Shown here one piece after another: positions 31,701 to 32,887 of a stretch of 58,631 bases of DNA (its first letter is position 1; the number at the start of each line of letters is the position of its first letter). The stretch comes from an uncultured Christensenella sp. (GTDB lineage: Bacteria > Bacillota > Clostridia > Christensenellales > UBA1242), in contig CASESH010000039.1 in assembly GCA_949290565.1 (NCBI GenBank), positions 1 through 58,631 on the forward strand, written 5' to 3'. Position numbers and translations under genes: made by a program. Under the pieces are notes generated by a model. The model saw only the letters and a list, made by a program, of their open reading frames with translations. It was not told the origin of the DNA and ran no database searches.

Positions 31701-32221
31701 TTTGTTGGAGGAACATTTCCAAGAGAACCACCATTAGAAATTTGTTGAGCAGTTTGATTATTTGAATTAACACTTTGCTGAAAATTATTTTGAGTAAAAG
31801 GTCTTTGTGTATTTTGACTTAAACCATTTGCTATATTAGGTCTAATCGAATTGTTTTGTAAATTTTGTTTTTGAATTAAATTTGATTGATTTTGATTAAT
31901 ACCTTGATTGTTTTGATTAGCAATATTTTGTCCTTGAAAATTTTGTGATTGGGCACCTAACCTCGATTGATTAGAAGAATTAGGTTGTTGATTAATATTT
32001 TGAAATTTTTGATTAATAAAACTACTGCTATTGTTAGCAGCATGATTAACTTGACCATTATCGTTTTGAGAATGTACCTGTACATTTTTTATTCCATTCC
32101 CTTGATTAGGAATTTTATTTTGAGGCGGAAAACTACTTTGCCTATTTTGATTAGACAAATTAGGATTAGTAGAAGTTTGTTGTCCATTTAAATTAGAATT
32201 ATTACTTGGATTGTTTTCCAT
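1..32221 (-). CDS. Giant surface protein, InlB B-repeats plus Pmp-like beta-helix, partial (C-terminus outside window)
   Basis: The frame opens at an ATG at 32221 behind a strong GGAGG site (GGAGGAAATCCT then ATG). It stays open to the left edge: triplets read directly at 1-540 are in the same frame as the start and have no stop. That gives 10,740 complete codons with the end still missing. Residues 1-191 are Asn/Gln-rich and end in a basic cluster (KSRKRK). Residues 195-215 are a single hydrophobic helix, so the predicted topology is N-terminus inside and the rest outside. Then follow InlB/Flg_new-type repeats (about 218-3315), alternating beta-helix and InlB blocks (to about 6781), BspA-type leucine-rich repeats (6781-7175), and GG[AG][IL]Y beta-helix repeats to the edge. 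No enzymatic motif was seen. A role in adhesion or cell-cell contact is inferred from the families. A C-terminal wall-sorting signal cannot be assessed. Confidence 0.93.
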   Translation of the reverse strand, partial: MENNPSNNSNLNGQQTSTNPNLSNQNRQSSFPPQNKIPNQGNGIKNVQVHSQNDNGQVNHAANNSSSFINQKFQNINQQPNSSNQSRLGAQSQNFQGQNIANQNNQGINQNQSNLIQKQNLQNNSIRPNIANGLSQNTQRPFTQNNFQQSVNSNNQTAQQISNGGSLGNVPPTNNNANKKSFENKPIKSRKRKLFAIVASLILAFVSIIGIVLAVSKPEQTYTVTFVSGLFGQDYKINYKDGDLVRPEDLDDKYSDDGSKLLAEFTGWYTDANFKNLYSASTIKSNMTLYAGYQLKDKIQSSFYMLDLYNEDNSYIYLSDVFTYFYEEDITFSDYISNILSFKSQSDVYDDVVNVLSFDKLSGQITGDKKGISITEFSTFLDNYYSPVLFKVVENGEEKVYTLNDTMPTPSNDTNIYVEFETKQVSINFHSSLGLLQDYYQTIGSENSFVDEIYTNDKLSYKDILTYRSYDELKSMGYFTNISPEYHKFVGWSFTNPTDITIADGSYKADIVGQEEINKDLLNNKNVLDLYAVWEEVEHTLLIFKDFLAGTFEETQISVGMSQEISELILDLSNSLNKQGYTLIGFNSKPNESGEIVSFNQKIDGKVTSPYFDANYNAVVLYAVYRKNVDNTYIYLNDDTLDKILLDLDNLASLFNVDFNLQDGYMYEKSCEITFDEENNRFVLSNLLEGASFTLPSFDRGENYLLSGYDINNSIYTDTYTINKQDLVEENVSLNGELVVQSNLNADIVWQGVDYVFTINQFIEQNEEGYSNVEQENVLQITVPYSTQLYLRYSVTDNGSDKNSTTLSFEIYNAITQQVLSIGNIKLEKVGYNFVKWIDGDLVDFSLMAQNFVITPTFTINSMFNELSAVWDKKEYTLTYKFSGGLFDNDGDGSFTEETYVLNNVEYGTTLDILLEEDIYYYAHFLQGWAVSQMQGAEIVYDYQNDQVTVYNTTTLYAVWSEAYVITLYFDALMNDSAVTYEIVVDRNNNYVLNGREFEKDYGVVFTNFNTNYDGSGTYFESSEEVKTYDYPTNISLFAMWYNIDFDGGDQIEGVLGDKPDSFMVSRNAVVNLPYSSYYLPEELYQYKFTGWNYNNQVFSTNSPIIIDGNFGGMSNLSVGSNIQFSANWDYKDVLVKVYLGNSTNSQFVSAFTKDNLFTISRQAGGVYPNLENSQADFVYDKDYAYFIDDDSVVTIEINASTMYQDMETEEDYLVYNMFTSPKHILTYNLSEDGNKTETRYVGLFNKEGNPDNKVLLSEVQSKISAGQGFLIDLQNIGSDGIDYQVPHKHFICWQQEVDGVLQEIENASFRVYEDISLYAKWEDNVYSLVFNDSLNLNSSNPISFVYGQQIDLYNEFEVENFTLQTKDQEQGFYKTLDGFYYSYNDGSQVIYRQFGLDDIINLYDESELGFIATGDFDDGEIVLNALWNEKRYTISVDLKGGLLTPEFEESLSQLENVYYNYANNTIDYTVTYSQINSQTSGLLLYYDGIYNINNSIFTGFVSKNDSLGNIVELGSQQSKEYRFILKENTVDILENIVDFKLIEIDWKEVFVVEFNANGGQFSGYEFERQIKEVVDNKATFVTPTQVDFVTYENAEFMGWWYTKDVGDIEQNEGNFITTSSSFDVTRDILEQYGNTQTNVVTMYAVWRIQVTFVNNLPNTDSNVTTIGFYKPTNEGGYEALQLNQISLDFYVGKQLSSEQLSNYKFDLNVGYYQFNGWAKQGAENEILFSLTISEKLTLIAQWKSIQYSINLKNYNGEDFVVNGKTYSISTKIVFTQQNIDLNQMFTNFAITNGFEVSLPDLFGYSFKGWRTVQSDSPVYIEGETIYTTSYENPMRETTLYACYLPVSFNVYYDKGDENASDNNNEQVLGPFEYNSSHQVLNAPYTYKNYSIIGWKAGSLESSTIYSIGNFISLTQANGVTRKLVSGGSYNYELRLYAVWQRDTKVVEIDLNGGVFYNKGIDDSLPSFYVENDYLESYSYENGVITLNLYVGNIDEGYSYKLPTDGYVVKDGYKIGTYNIGEVEYVPGENYASNTTYSIRLTAKWNDIIQLRVYANRTTDDQEYIIIPDLVLGSNVNFTMSNNEAYINNVKIDFLKEKFALNGYNSLQTPNNMSQENGLSFAYLLENGTKIFNQDNFVIDVKNKVANIYCQWLGNEVGIAFKYDDNEQPIINSTINLRYDESVDLKSYFVNDSVYVKQGYTFSHYETNGNIYNSTSSVLVAKVGMEQVIDGKDVIVLVAKWNINNYNLTFDFKDGYFTGNYLGTDYDKQSVVVVSVPYNSQIVLPNQSGINHTKNDSLNIDNPLYAFVDYTPNIEDFIIDKMPDSDLTLTANYESKNFRLIFDVRSEIIGNINNINVTTLNSATFTLNDYPNTSLSNGNLVVSGLKVGSSIDFSLLPMPVLVGYDFSLIYLENYDRSGHFDISLGNEVYRDNLFYIKDSDSNDVLLSNFNSIWNPNTNTFDLYISVEWNFSEYLVEYSSILPLIENGYEVNGTGTISGVCNSATFTYDKESTLESGYTLFGWEQIGWSTEKDILSENAKVFMFEDYQNGDYTGIFNIVSDGSDVVLYPIWKQKEYTINFVDSFGKSNNLQPINIKYDSIFSIQDLLQNQVITDRHFNQDLGYYYLYNGWTYFDEFLSLSAQVLFSQDETAGGFISGNDLNDNAINFECSWIEEKYNIIFNIGTGKYNEGGNNNSISFDLLYDIATKTRSIKTTIEYSKLVNGVDLYEYIGLNNSLIKNGTYTFAGWATYENRDSIKSYSSEDLQYKLTDAKNELLSGDYTFKFVAIYNDIKVVLDSNQGHVVDGEDSVEIQDDSGKYSIIWNFENTSVFAYTHKNANVNLTNKLFSRFEKENYHLISIEEKFIVTENTTKQVSWEGNFRYVIIDQLDNNDILSIGSLQNATLGTGYRPKTVSSSQEFESLKSNLYVYVYEQESDSGKFVAASTYSSDQVYYEKLVGEYYHLEVRNGDVISNISEIVVDSVGFEGFTDGNFNYSQKDLTVNVNDFEVVYLFALYNEKYVYFELNDGIYNGLKVIDKKQVKPDGNYIDLPEAYDGGMFLGPQKTGYEFLGWSDEYKDYNSYVQNSGSEDSLFDVDKNNGKYILSSNQSKTLYAIWKPNEYNFTFKSISDEGPDSNPVITINTNYEDTLTFPNESHETIASWNKTNLSLDRWKSFSESKQEIYFYPNDVISVSTLLANLDKSEISSGSEIIVYSLWINKNILVKIDLGNDTTATYIGSLTDYERTRDDNGYAILNYSYSVNSNFVAPNLEDMYRFGYYAKSYLIKDTNIEITSSTVSTQIRSDYLIQESGENIFYLIVQWDSAEAYIKDYYGTNIHKFYGSTMTAIQDAVNERQSSEVVILNKNSSITFDRTITITANKSLTLSLDSTVNQNIEFIRANNFTDSFFVLNQGNLKVMTSSSGVSLSSISFTGNFKTAKPMFDLTTSTLTVERSITLKNSRSTQDGALICAINNSTVILNGVTVQNNAVLNEQEDVYGGAIYVTNSIINISSSTFDSNYAQGINSYGGAVYIFNSSSEITNSTFINNYVSGSSPTSSYGGALYIESSINLAISSDVNSSFYSNNAGFGGAIYIKNNSNEVQFAGNIILQNNSAINGGAIYLEKSNENIKKINFSYITITENIASELGGAIYSNYADFDMLSCTISKNTALSGGGLYLNCNASLTDVVLTENNATQMGGGIFIQSTVQKNLTLTALGISKNIANVGGGIYIGENVVIDTHSKTYAQNESYPLFVPISFEIPLLDNGSPATTFDEEATFFVEIWDNKATKGAGIFFNSILPNSKLSQVNVFQNGFSLVLSEVNESCVGGGIYVKSANNLLIEKSNIYANVAYFGAGIYFEEKEITQEDEKTSVVINNSSINLEELEITYVYDEDSQSYTDEIESISYSYIGNESYIGAGLYINKNVIVDFNSGSIVNNKANSYSAIYNLGEIYLGNVNVSKSQNSSVKKSIYNSGKFVIDGNFELGIGEIIYVENNSNAFYYLEVNYSNYSNLVVNKDDGSPTPTYENLQFAIDFVYDYTMDPVIVKFASEEIYNSSSTNWKFFNPVIIEDYIFYLDSTNFAISVAYSSYNIVFSDISSDKIQLNNTNSPSFEFNSTITQDFINLLNSNIYLPVRSGYIFNGWAVYKDVNSIYGKNPNHENVDLYEALEGAGNSYSSSYDYVDVLINKTFPNYDMYIFPVWKPREYTIVYQYDNPLKYSINGESVDNSKLSELSFVSNYNSSLTLLDEKILNSYLVINSTTLEVFDREFVFINESGKNPYIYPEKIQFIDESLVRVQNIFVKDNKFYFEYNSQEYYLVSKYRPDDYKFSYYEINDVKYDSLEEFIINGSYYASSSINNVIIKIVFEQVKQNITFDFGDGGYLYFNDDDSSLNIDGSGLNNQIDNSKLTFEINSRDSFTALSNKIIIDLDAKNHYLVYYEGYYLKGYSLNKEKDTIDVLPGERIDLILSPSGTFTLYAIWEKANVYVKDAIVYGSKSYNVYFVEIQDGVDYIQDEDNNISSYTLVVINDIILSQTVTISSQIEIYSQGSKTLSLSDSFDINQPMFNISNQSGALFLGRANASKDDNSNTLTLSGKNEQGIIQNRNISLIVVGQYSTLSLSAEVIVRDTNVTSNNYGGAIVSNGLVTINGSKFLANSSINGGAIYGLVGSTLTINDGVFGSQQEPNTAENGGAIYLDGGKIYIYDGDFNYNTATQNGGAIYTNSDESINIMATQENNINFVSNSATNFGGAIYLTKSLQKPIEFAIFTKNTSGQRGGAIYAKTAIVLENCQFNGNSSKYGGAIYSGQSLAEASFSNVNNLRVLQSLTINNCTFNSNNSSIAGGAVYVLISYVYFNNQLTSEQTTFTNNYAGSSSDKTKHYAGAIYIESCEAILNNVSMTNNYTIVMSNGENSLGGAIYLNNSTVEITNSQLNSNGFFGENDSTASTNIGGFAYSIDSTLQLTSTTIQHNKSVSKGGAIYLVGSSVLNLINDVLISENSAQDGGAIYLDDFSSISISKKETVEDTIMINNNVAYNRGGAIYLNSTANTQIESGEFTNNSASQGSMFFVGLGTLMFINVNILENSVQTPTSNVYEIYLESGSKLKLINSTIGFAVFANSTSSSIYSTIEINSLSFIKQVDLTMYSYIVVNDSDLFKYDELNKTIINILNVVPDYLIINNDIETAKILVEFTYRSLLESDGLNCFNLNTIKDTNGNSVYGYSKASYDKYIKVAKKIDRIEINPNGGKLLYDNKEYTDKFYISLNTNLDLLTVLNEIVGKKQGYVLASYFLDDEGNYYDSSSSIPVYNLTLNAVWEVKKFTVSILYEHTEIETAPISGENFITIVPSEMKYYTFGYFELGYGTSVESITYTNKKFKVDDNGRLTFTLSLIDLNIFDIINNDNNMVIYLKPYYEAIPVYVTFNGNGGNPISEDLLPEGATVNNNEKTITFTLYQKDKVLKFKDYLEIFNYSAHAIDSFSVIEASYTTSSATNIVGEYQVINEISIEYATNISISCNWIEISAYIERDGQVIYYQDFVEAVNSLKNEDRLVIVKDQTIISSIIIEENVEIATNNNITISRSEVCTDSIFKIYGNVVINGSGGSITIDGGVNRQNSSSIFVDKNAILEITTNVSIINGRATKGAGILSNGNLILNAVTISQNTATYGGGIYSTGILTINEGTIINSNNATNAGGGIYISSIEESNGNTLVNNLGTLKIYGGEISNNNAVLGAGIYFAGEGNEQSQILSGQIINNNVNLTESQTFMTSYYGGGIYLAENCGVIIIGGDSVISFNKAKYGGGIYCNGNEKTSAEFNVLKINGGTISNNQAFEYGGGICIGDITYSLNKHVVTMEDGQIINNTAKFGGGLGIFRGRIDINGENILIADNISTQQKGNNIYIYSSETKVNGIVNLYAGQIGTQDLQDSNIYIRNDASYGYGILNLVGNINLYSYIEFENSTEGLINVTEQISTQRKIILKPTILPQNNSEIVVVKFSNNLNCTTDDFELHNSIAEMQEYRIKAVKQNIVLTSAVFEVVIKANGGEFTILNDFNVVEDGEELLFNLKTGELLLSNLENIKVNIKNRKFISWKMSYNEQSFTVDATTKMPYADIVVEPIFTDYYYYLTIDFNDTKTPSSIKADFEGNLQEGDLYDGISQVSIEVFVDNDNSSNGQNAINRIVSQLSRNGYELSFVSPSQLPEFSIKYPIDGQGFKMPYENIVLYVIWTQKTYTVTYNSNTIDSPSIEESVVCNIDDFIYIRDGFSRDGFIQVGWQVTVNEVLYEIPINERILNLPKYLNIDIAGQENISLTLFAKWASSSYTVNFEPNLNIVDGNIVSQQVNYNQSFVLPNEGFEVVGYYIAGWSIYEDATDITAEGSYQAGSEVSNLTTNSSITLYAIWKPIQYTIIYNFLDGTVKNNKFNYNEYSNLPRIYAENDLTQSNPLFIDWKKDSYTYFAGWSESYNSTTVMYADGASIYNLRNQEGSAINLYPVWLPYSIQVTDGENNLIFVDEDKNGSVSLSIEDISIFNKLGYNIIGVSENSEATQDNCTKFVDGTLNFNLPRLVSGNILKVYIIYEAKQFNLNYSFNNSIILTENVVAGQSITIANGQSLNSQIVAWSFNNLASTIDLNFDEQIVLNEQLLTKISSLQDIQNDSITLYGVVNSNYIITYNFNTSSQVLLGNNIVTGQDISNSTIYSVGQSVDLVFDEYQIVDFNNSKFAYFVGWSLDSTSQIAEFTQDENPIGRFAKNVTLYAVWQKYTNPLFFEYEQNETGVTITGFSSLGLSSSFTDIVLPREQVTNIDGEIVVGDKVTAISSFVSNSRVTSITSIDFKFVTYLENVLDLAFINFSNLEQIINLSQQINIGYGAFATASLTTISFKQNDLIKYFTDKDGNLFILNSNNASLHTLLMKNSRNSIDYVVMQSVQYNSNTYIVNELLPYSFYGARFKTIYIKDNITSIGQGAFSGIKQANALTQMTVQFLGGNSSGTSFAYIFGGSENVPVSLKKVVVMNQSTIGSQAFYSLSNLQSVVYNLPITEIGDEAFYNCTNLIFTGLNGEIEFEKLIKIGNKSFYGCQNLPQSIELLSVQKIGNQAFSQTNILHLTLNEAVTSLGVDGNEQATAFKNSNLLTAKVYTEQSLLAVINNTQIIPNDANKNSCIYTDANFYSTIISLAKNNPNKAYYLDYNIVVEDLIELLDKNGNLIGRYSSINNAMEKANNGNIIIIKYDINLNEITTIDKDVTIVAGGDEGNNVSQSIKISRNSSLVNSAFVIKANNVVFGGDVQINGYVITSLHLVGNGVSSNSLFLLENGGLTLGTNLEIYNNISSNGPVVTSTLEGGNLNISGAKIYNNFAKDSNGELGNGGAIFLAGKTILKITSGEFYNNTAKNGGFVYTSEYSQVIINGNELNDIQFYSNYAENGGALFLSSSILDESACNQIGLSKFFNHTLGSNSNGGAIYLQSGMIKLTNGVQIYSNIAENGGAIYIQGQRYLQSGELDNDLSYAHAIMIFENGVIGGEDLGNKASISGGAIYIANQGILRITSLQAQILYNSALNGAGIYFASTLNDYSMFSSISSGQIIGGNKSNSTKDNVIENSVTKGGAIYLQSGSLNILGESVIIKDNLAGSGGAIYNYAGQLIIKDNSSLDLVSGINNNYSNNGGALYQVGGEVNILGSYISNNSATNNGGAIYVIGGSLNISNTEKHSTLIYQNTATNNGGGLFIGGGKVYITSTNASNINQSNYNYAVINSNFANLGGGVYLQDGSLILRNAHIVLNHANMGGGLYITKQNLNSNNFNFETYQESLVEDNTATSKGAGLYVNTLISLYSMIISSNIVGQEENNVQTDGYGGAMFINNVVVKFNTVLVTNNQSTNVSKGTTTSKGGIVYNNLAGIYIDSSKSSQVNIEISNSSNIYDVIYLSINSIIKISDRSNIMNDNELKTDGYCLNLYIESDISQNDVKVAEYDYSEDVDILKFVANNAVFIQVDREVYATLGKVENVLTHELFGTLRDAILSSVNSKESLFIFKILENEVISEETKVVVPYLGSNKEIVVICEENKMIYRDSAYTGYLFEIFGKIRFNLTSEEVSTYQLQNNTFIIDGGKVQDGVSTGEFIEGCNSIMYIASQGELTLKDLVVLKNNKASNSSTVKVVNPTNTIMVEEVYNASYGGAIYVNGGKLNIDGANIIHNSANKGGAIYIGNGNVKFTSGNIGGSQENKNTAMNDGGAVYVFAGTFIARPSGSSITISNNTALGNGGAIYVDSYGLIETNKVIFENNSALNGGAIFINANGAIIQDLEIINNDLIDNKFISNSASQNGGAIYVNNGLIKVTGSLVESARTIFENNVAQNGGAIYVANQGFIKLSNCDFAISNVASQNGGAIYYDGMNDKGSSNIINADNNFNEKNDSTFVNSIKEDLKVSTIVSCNFGSTLVSTGNAVAQNGGAIYIGNGSLHIFNTIIQNIFVSQNGAGIYANGNSNLSIYLGQIISNSATQNGGGVFVNNLSTIVYGVEISNNSAKLGGGIYSTAQELKVLSIINTVQDVSNAVKSKINTNNALGNGAGLYLGKQETKSSLINIKNSDIQGNTTNEGFGAGIYINGAKVELTDNVTITDNKISLNSINVNKDGQGIAIDAGQLLLYGSNSIDNPIDSSNQNSSIHINMVFTKIIDSGYLRQIDNLFMISGSIDYILDSINLNQSGAWIYIQDESLNEGVFESSTYNSIQIKLYANARDEDKIVGFNNISSAEKILDSFYVDITTEKMISHVSYSDGNWLILKKQLYQEINKENEIVNVFDSLNKAISYASDGNLILINDSTTILVNETIILKDNKNITLSPRVEKATITRANEFSSTIFNVWADSSLYIGFNPEFEQVYTQRLGSNYYSMFSIDIVGKQNGQGLMVVTGEITLGSRLSIYGEKTTLNGAVIRSNEIVSTINIDGANIYDNQAYSGGVIYKTYGTINIYSGTLYNNVATNMGGVIYGEYNSINISGASFHSNSAKYGGAIYLSNVGNSQIKDSIFGSSSNLQNYSNKATDGGAIYLSKSKLNINNSQFYSNVANGDGGAIYSSLSELNLLNDDVSTNNFLNGNSARNGGAIYVNLASTETALTLSGAIVEQNIASNSGGAIYIGGNMSSNTIFNVKIVDSDINSNSTLNNYGGAIYSSFCNLYIESSQFNDNSSNLEGGVIYNAGSRIDITGNSQFNNNNASGNGGAIFLNERATSILVVNGEDVLFQANNSSKNGGAIYMTSGSKVVISAGEFIENTDANNYSIYVNGENFIIGNEIINAAYDLINENINIQDIVYLPSGVLIKVQGSYNKNILSEIEIKTPLLYNNYDQKVAVYQGATASEQTSANILSGSDINGDDYTFIIAEENKIFYIVLGEKNVYNATTDKYFKSLEDALILNNLSNGTNDIIILIDDLEISNTTNLFATQNTKINIYSGYIVEQQFIEDDVIYEPGDILYGDNYKNRETGEILSRTLIISGGIVSAEKVELSLYRINLELKKSGNLKTLFSMKNQSALMLEKVNIFMKEDNNSSNVTKDIITIDNSNAYFVETKFEDIEINAVSIVKVTNSNNTTGSAPYEDYSVVFDNVLIENNNSNSKLISISNSKVKIYNSLIQNNTINGNGGVLYVEDLQDKANSNVLVEFNSSNTKSMFSNNIANNGGILYVKGVNDKEDASGKIITGTVVTLKSDDVSLNRICQNTANTNGGAIYIESGKVVLDKINISDNSVKLVSGAGGRGGAIYIDNTGYLNVSNGTVISNNKAVEIVNNIEQFNSTLGGGIYCQGYLDISNSIIKNNIATQGGGLYILLSEGILNRVISLGANTQIIENKAYLNGGGIYYSNGNKEEVLQLKDGLEISLNIAGYNGNNGNGGGLYVSSGNLKFIGVNNGTKISSNQATNGGGIYLSESAKFVYDTNIISIKEISKNVALNNGGGIYISKKENEIDNFIIKENNAINGGGIYVENTTVTISNISENNFTLNQATNGGGIYISDGTIQITTSTINKNTATENGGIIYIAQGNLTIKDSIIKGDGTTTFAKNGGGLYVAAGIVTIIKSIIESNYVSKNGGGVYISGGEFTIDENSKIQKNASQNGGGIYIAGGTVIVKGQIDSNSATENGGGIYLANNLLSFSTDSENSHIVSNSAKNGGGLYIKNVNINYTFTLTAKFEGNSATENGGNIYVDIGNENSLNIENTTIVSTNETNQATNGGGLYITSGTVNVIDTNLQSNKATNGGGIYINNGSLSIGDNSVIKSNKATNGGGIFINAGTVNISNISEENFTLNNATNGGGLYIAGGAVNVTSSTLQLNSASENGGGIYISNGSLSIGNNSVIKSNKATNGGGLYIAGGAVNVTSSTLQLNSASENGGGIYINSEPSLSTNSTNINADSMIQDNSAKNGGGLYIEKGNVTLSAVKVQLNNATNGGGVYIKEGVLESKSTISFNSTTIGGHSQEKVIDGVTGEEIIIITTYGNTATEMGGGIYVENAINLFSSDSIISYNTARNGGGAYLVNSSNIFNSATNITNNSASESGGGVYISQAQEDSISGIISNNMATNGGGLYIGESAKVKLNALSIISNIAGKIEKIEDGDNNPENDVINVYGKGGGIYNAGIITSSSSLTIKENQAYVSGGGIYTTNDITLNGSADLINMNKALYNNTYREGGGIYIEGGNVVIDNGVQVINNFGANGAAIYQNNGELTICGTIKENIVYGYGSVYIKSKLILYGQIKDNLVGNLDSVPTITITIPVQNADKTGVNHISYVTGVYQDGNDASLNITS
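1224..1640. repeat. Near-identical direct repeats inside the giant gene
   Basis: Bases 1224-1319 recur at 1380-1475 with only two differences seen (offset 156, i.e. 52 codons). Bases 1301-1380 recur at 1541-1620 with two differences (offset 240, i.e. 80 codons). Both offsets are multiples of three, so the frame is kept. Elsewhere in the gene the protein motif repeats but the DNA does not match this closely, so these copies are recent. Confidence 0.9.
10700..11880 (-). repeat. BspA-type leucine-rich repeat block of the giant protein
   Basis: Codons of about residues 6781-7175 give units such as TSIGQGAFSG, ITEIGDEAFYNCTNL, IGNKSFYGCQNL and IGNQAFSQTNI. These carry the I-G-x-x-A/S-F-x-x-C-x-N-L signature of the LRR_5/BspA (Treponema TpLRR) family. 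This is the only such block in the protein. It sits between the last InlB block and the longest beta-helix block. BspA-type repeats are known from surface proteins that bind host matrix proteins; a similar role here is inference. Confidence 0.85.
14340..15700 (-). repeat. Pmp-like beta-helix block 3 of the giant protein
   Basis: The block opens with the cap FVEAVNSLKNEDRLVIVKDQ and continues with GGGIY repeats in which GG[GE]IxNNxA units dominate (for example KIYGGEISNNNAVLGAGIYF). It then returns to InlB-type sequence. Confidence 0.72.
16850..18790 (-). repeat. Pmp-like beta-helix block 2 of the giant protein
   Basis: This block has the same GG[AG]IY plus NN-x-A repeat as block 1, introduced by a cap-like segment at about 18650-18790 (VEIQDGVDYIQDEDN, then VVINDIILSQTVTI). 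It ends near TIEINSLSF, after which InlB-type sequence resumes. Confidence 0.72.
20300..22260 (-). repeat. Pmp-like beta-helix block 1 of the giant protein
   Basis: Minus-strand translation shows repeated GGAIY/GGGIY motifs (on the plus strand, ataaatagcgccacca-like words) alternating with N-N-x-A segments, such as NSAINGGAIYLEKS. This matches the spacing of chlamydial polymorphic membrane protein repeats, which fold as right-handed parallel beta-helices. The block opens with a cap-like segment (AIQDAVNERQSSEVVILNK) at about 22170-22205. Confidence 0.75.
22280..31570 (-). repeat. InlB B-repeat (Listeria-Bacteroides/Flg_new) stalk of the giant protein
   Basis: Reading the minus strand here gives dozens of degenerate units. 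Each has a strand such as YTVTF, a hydrophobic turn with G-Y/F, a G-W or W motif (for example EFTGWYTDANF) and a closing LYAxW (TLYAGYQ, LYAVWEE, LYAVWR). This is the pattern of the Flg_new/InlB B-repeat family, small ubiquitin-like folds chained into stalks. Units are strongly diverged from each other, so the array is old. Shorter blocks of the same kind recur at about 18790-20300, 15700-16850 and 11880-14340. Confidence 0.8.
31577..32221 (-). other. N-terminal Asn/Gln-rich tail and signal-anchor helix of the giant protein
   Basis: The first ~191 codons give a low-complexity sequence dominated by N, Q and S (for example NNQGINQNQSN). This is followed by KPIKSRKRK and then a hydrophobic stretch beginning FAIVASLILAF and ending GIVLAV at about residue 215. 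The charge pattern fits a type II signal anchor with the tail in the cytoplasm. The tail is far too long for an ordinary signal peptide, and there is no lipobox or obvious signal-peptidase site. Confidence 0.75.
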
Positions 32222-32887
32222 AGGATTTCCTCCTTAGTATTATTACCTTCAAAATAAAAAAATATTTATCACATAAAGCATTTTTAAAGATAATTTTTAA
32301 ATATATATATAATAACATATAAGCCAAAAACACTCAAATAAAATACATTATTTTTTTTATTAATTTAAATATTTTTTTTTACTTATTTTTTTATATTTTT
32401 TTAAAAATTTTTTTAAATAAAAAAAGTTAAAAAGTTATCAACATTTTCACATTATAATAAAAATTTTTAAGTCAAAGTCATAAACTTTTTAACCAATAAA
32501 ACCTAGTAATTTTCTATTATTTATCTTCGACCACAAAGTCGATAAAGTTATATTTTTTCAAGTTTTAAAATAACTAAAAAGAAAAGTATAAATAATTCGA
32601 CTTTTCGGTCGGAAAACTAAAATTATAAATTTTTATAATACAAAATAATTATAAACTACAAAATACTTACAAAAATACTAAATTATTAATTTAAGTTTTT
32701 TTCATAATAAAATTAATTTTTTATTACAAGCAAACACCGATTAGAATAAAGTTTTAAAATTTACTTTTTTAAAAAAATAAACATTTTCATTTTAAATTTT
32801 ACTATAACAAACTTTTACAAATATTAATAAGCACAAAAAAAATCACAAAGTTTTTTTTGTGATTTTTTTATTTATTTTTTATTTTTC
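32222..32887. other. AT-rich spacer between the giant gene and the GGGtGRT operon
   Basis: No gene was found in these ~665 bases. They hold the RBS of the giant gene (32223-32233) and long A and T runs. Two small hairpins are present: TCGAC-cacaaa-GTCGA near 32527-32543 and CGAC-ttttcg-GTCG near 32598-32611. The terminator of the GGGtGRT gene lies at the right end. A possible weak promoter for the giant gene on the minus strand is TTGGCT (32327-32322) followed 16 bases later by TATATT (32305-32300). Confidence 0.5.
32835..32869 (-). terminator. Rho-independent terminator of the GGGtGRT operon
   Basis: On the minus strand, AAATCACAAA and TTTGTGATTT form a stem flanked by an A-run before and a T-run after. 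It sits 19 bases beyond the stop of the GGGtGRT gene. Confidence 0.8.

Noticed and set aside
1..32000. Many plus-strand ORFs of 60-110 codons inside the first 32 kb
   Set aside because: They lie antisense to the giant minus-strand frame, have low-complexity Ile/Asn/Ser-rich translations, and lack RBSs. They are products of the stop-poor repeat DNA.
32432..32445. A DnaA-box-like TTATCAACA in the AT spacer
   Set aside because: There is only one imperfect copy and no dnaA/dnaN nearby; not evidence of an origin.
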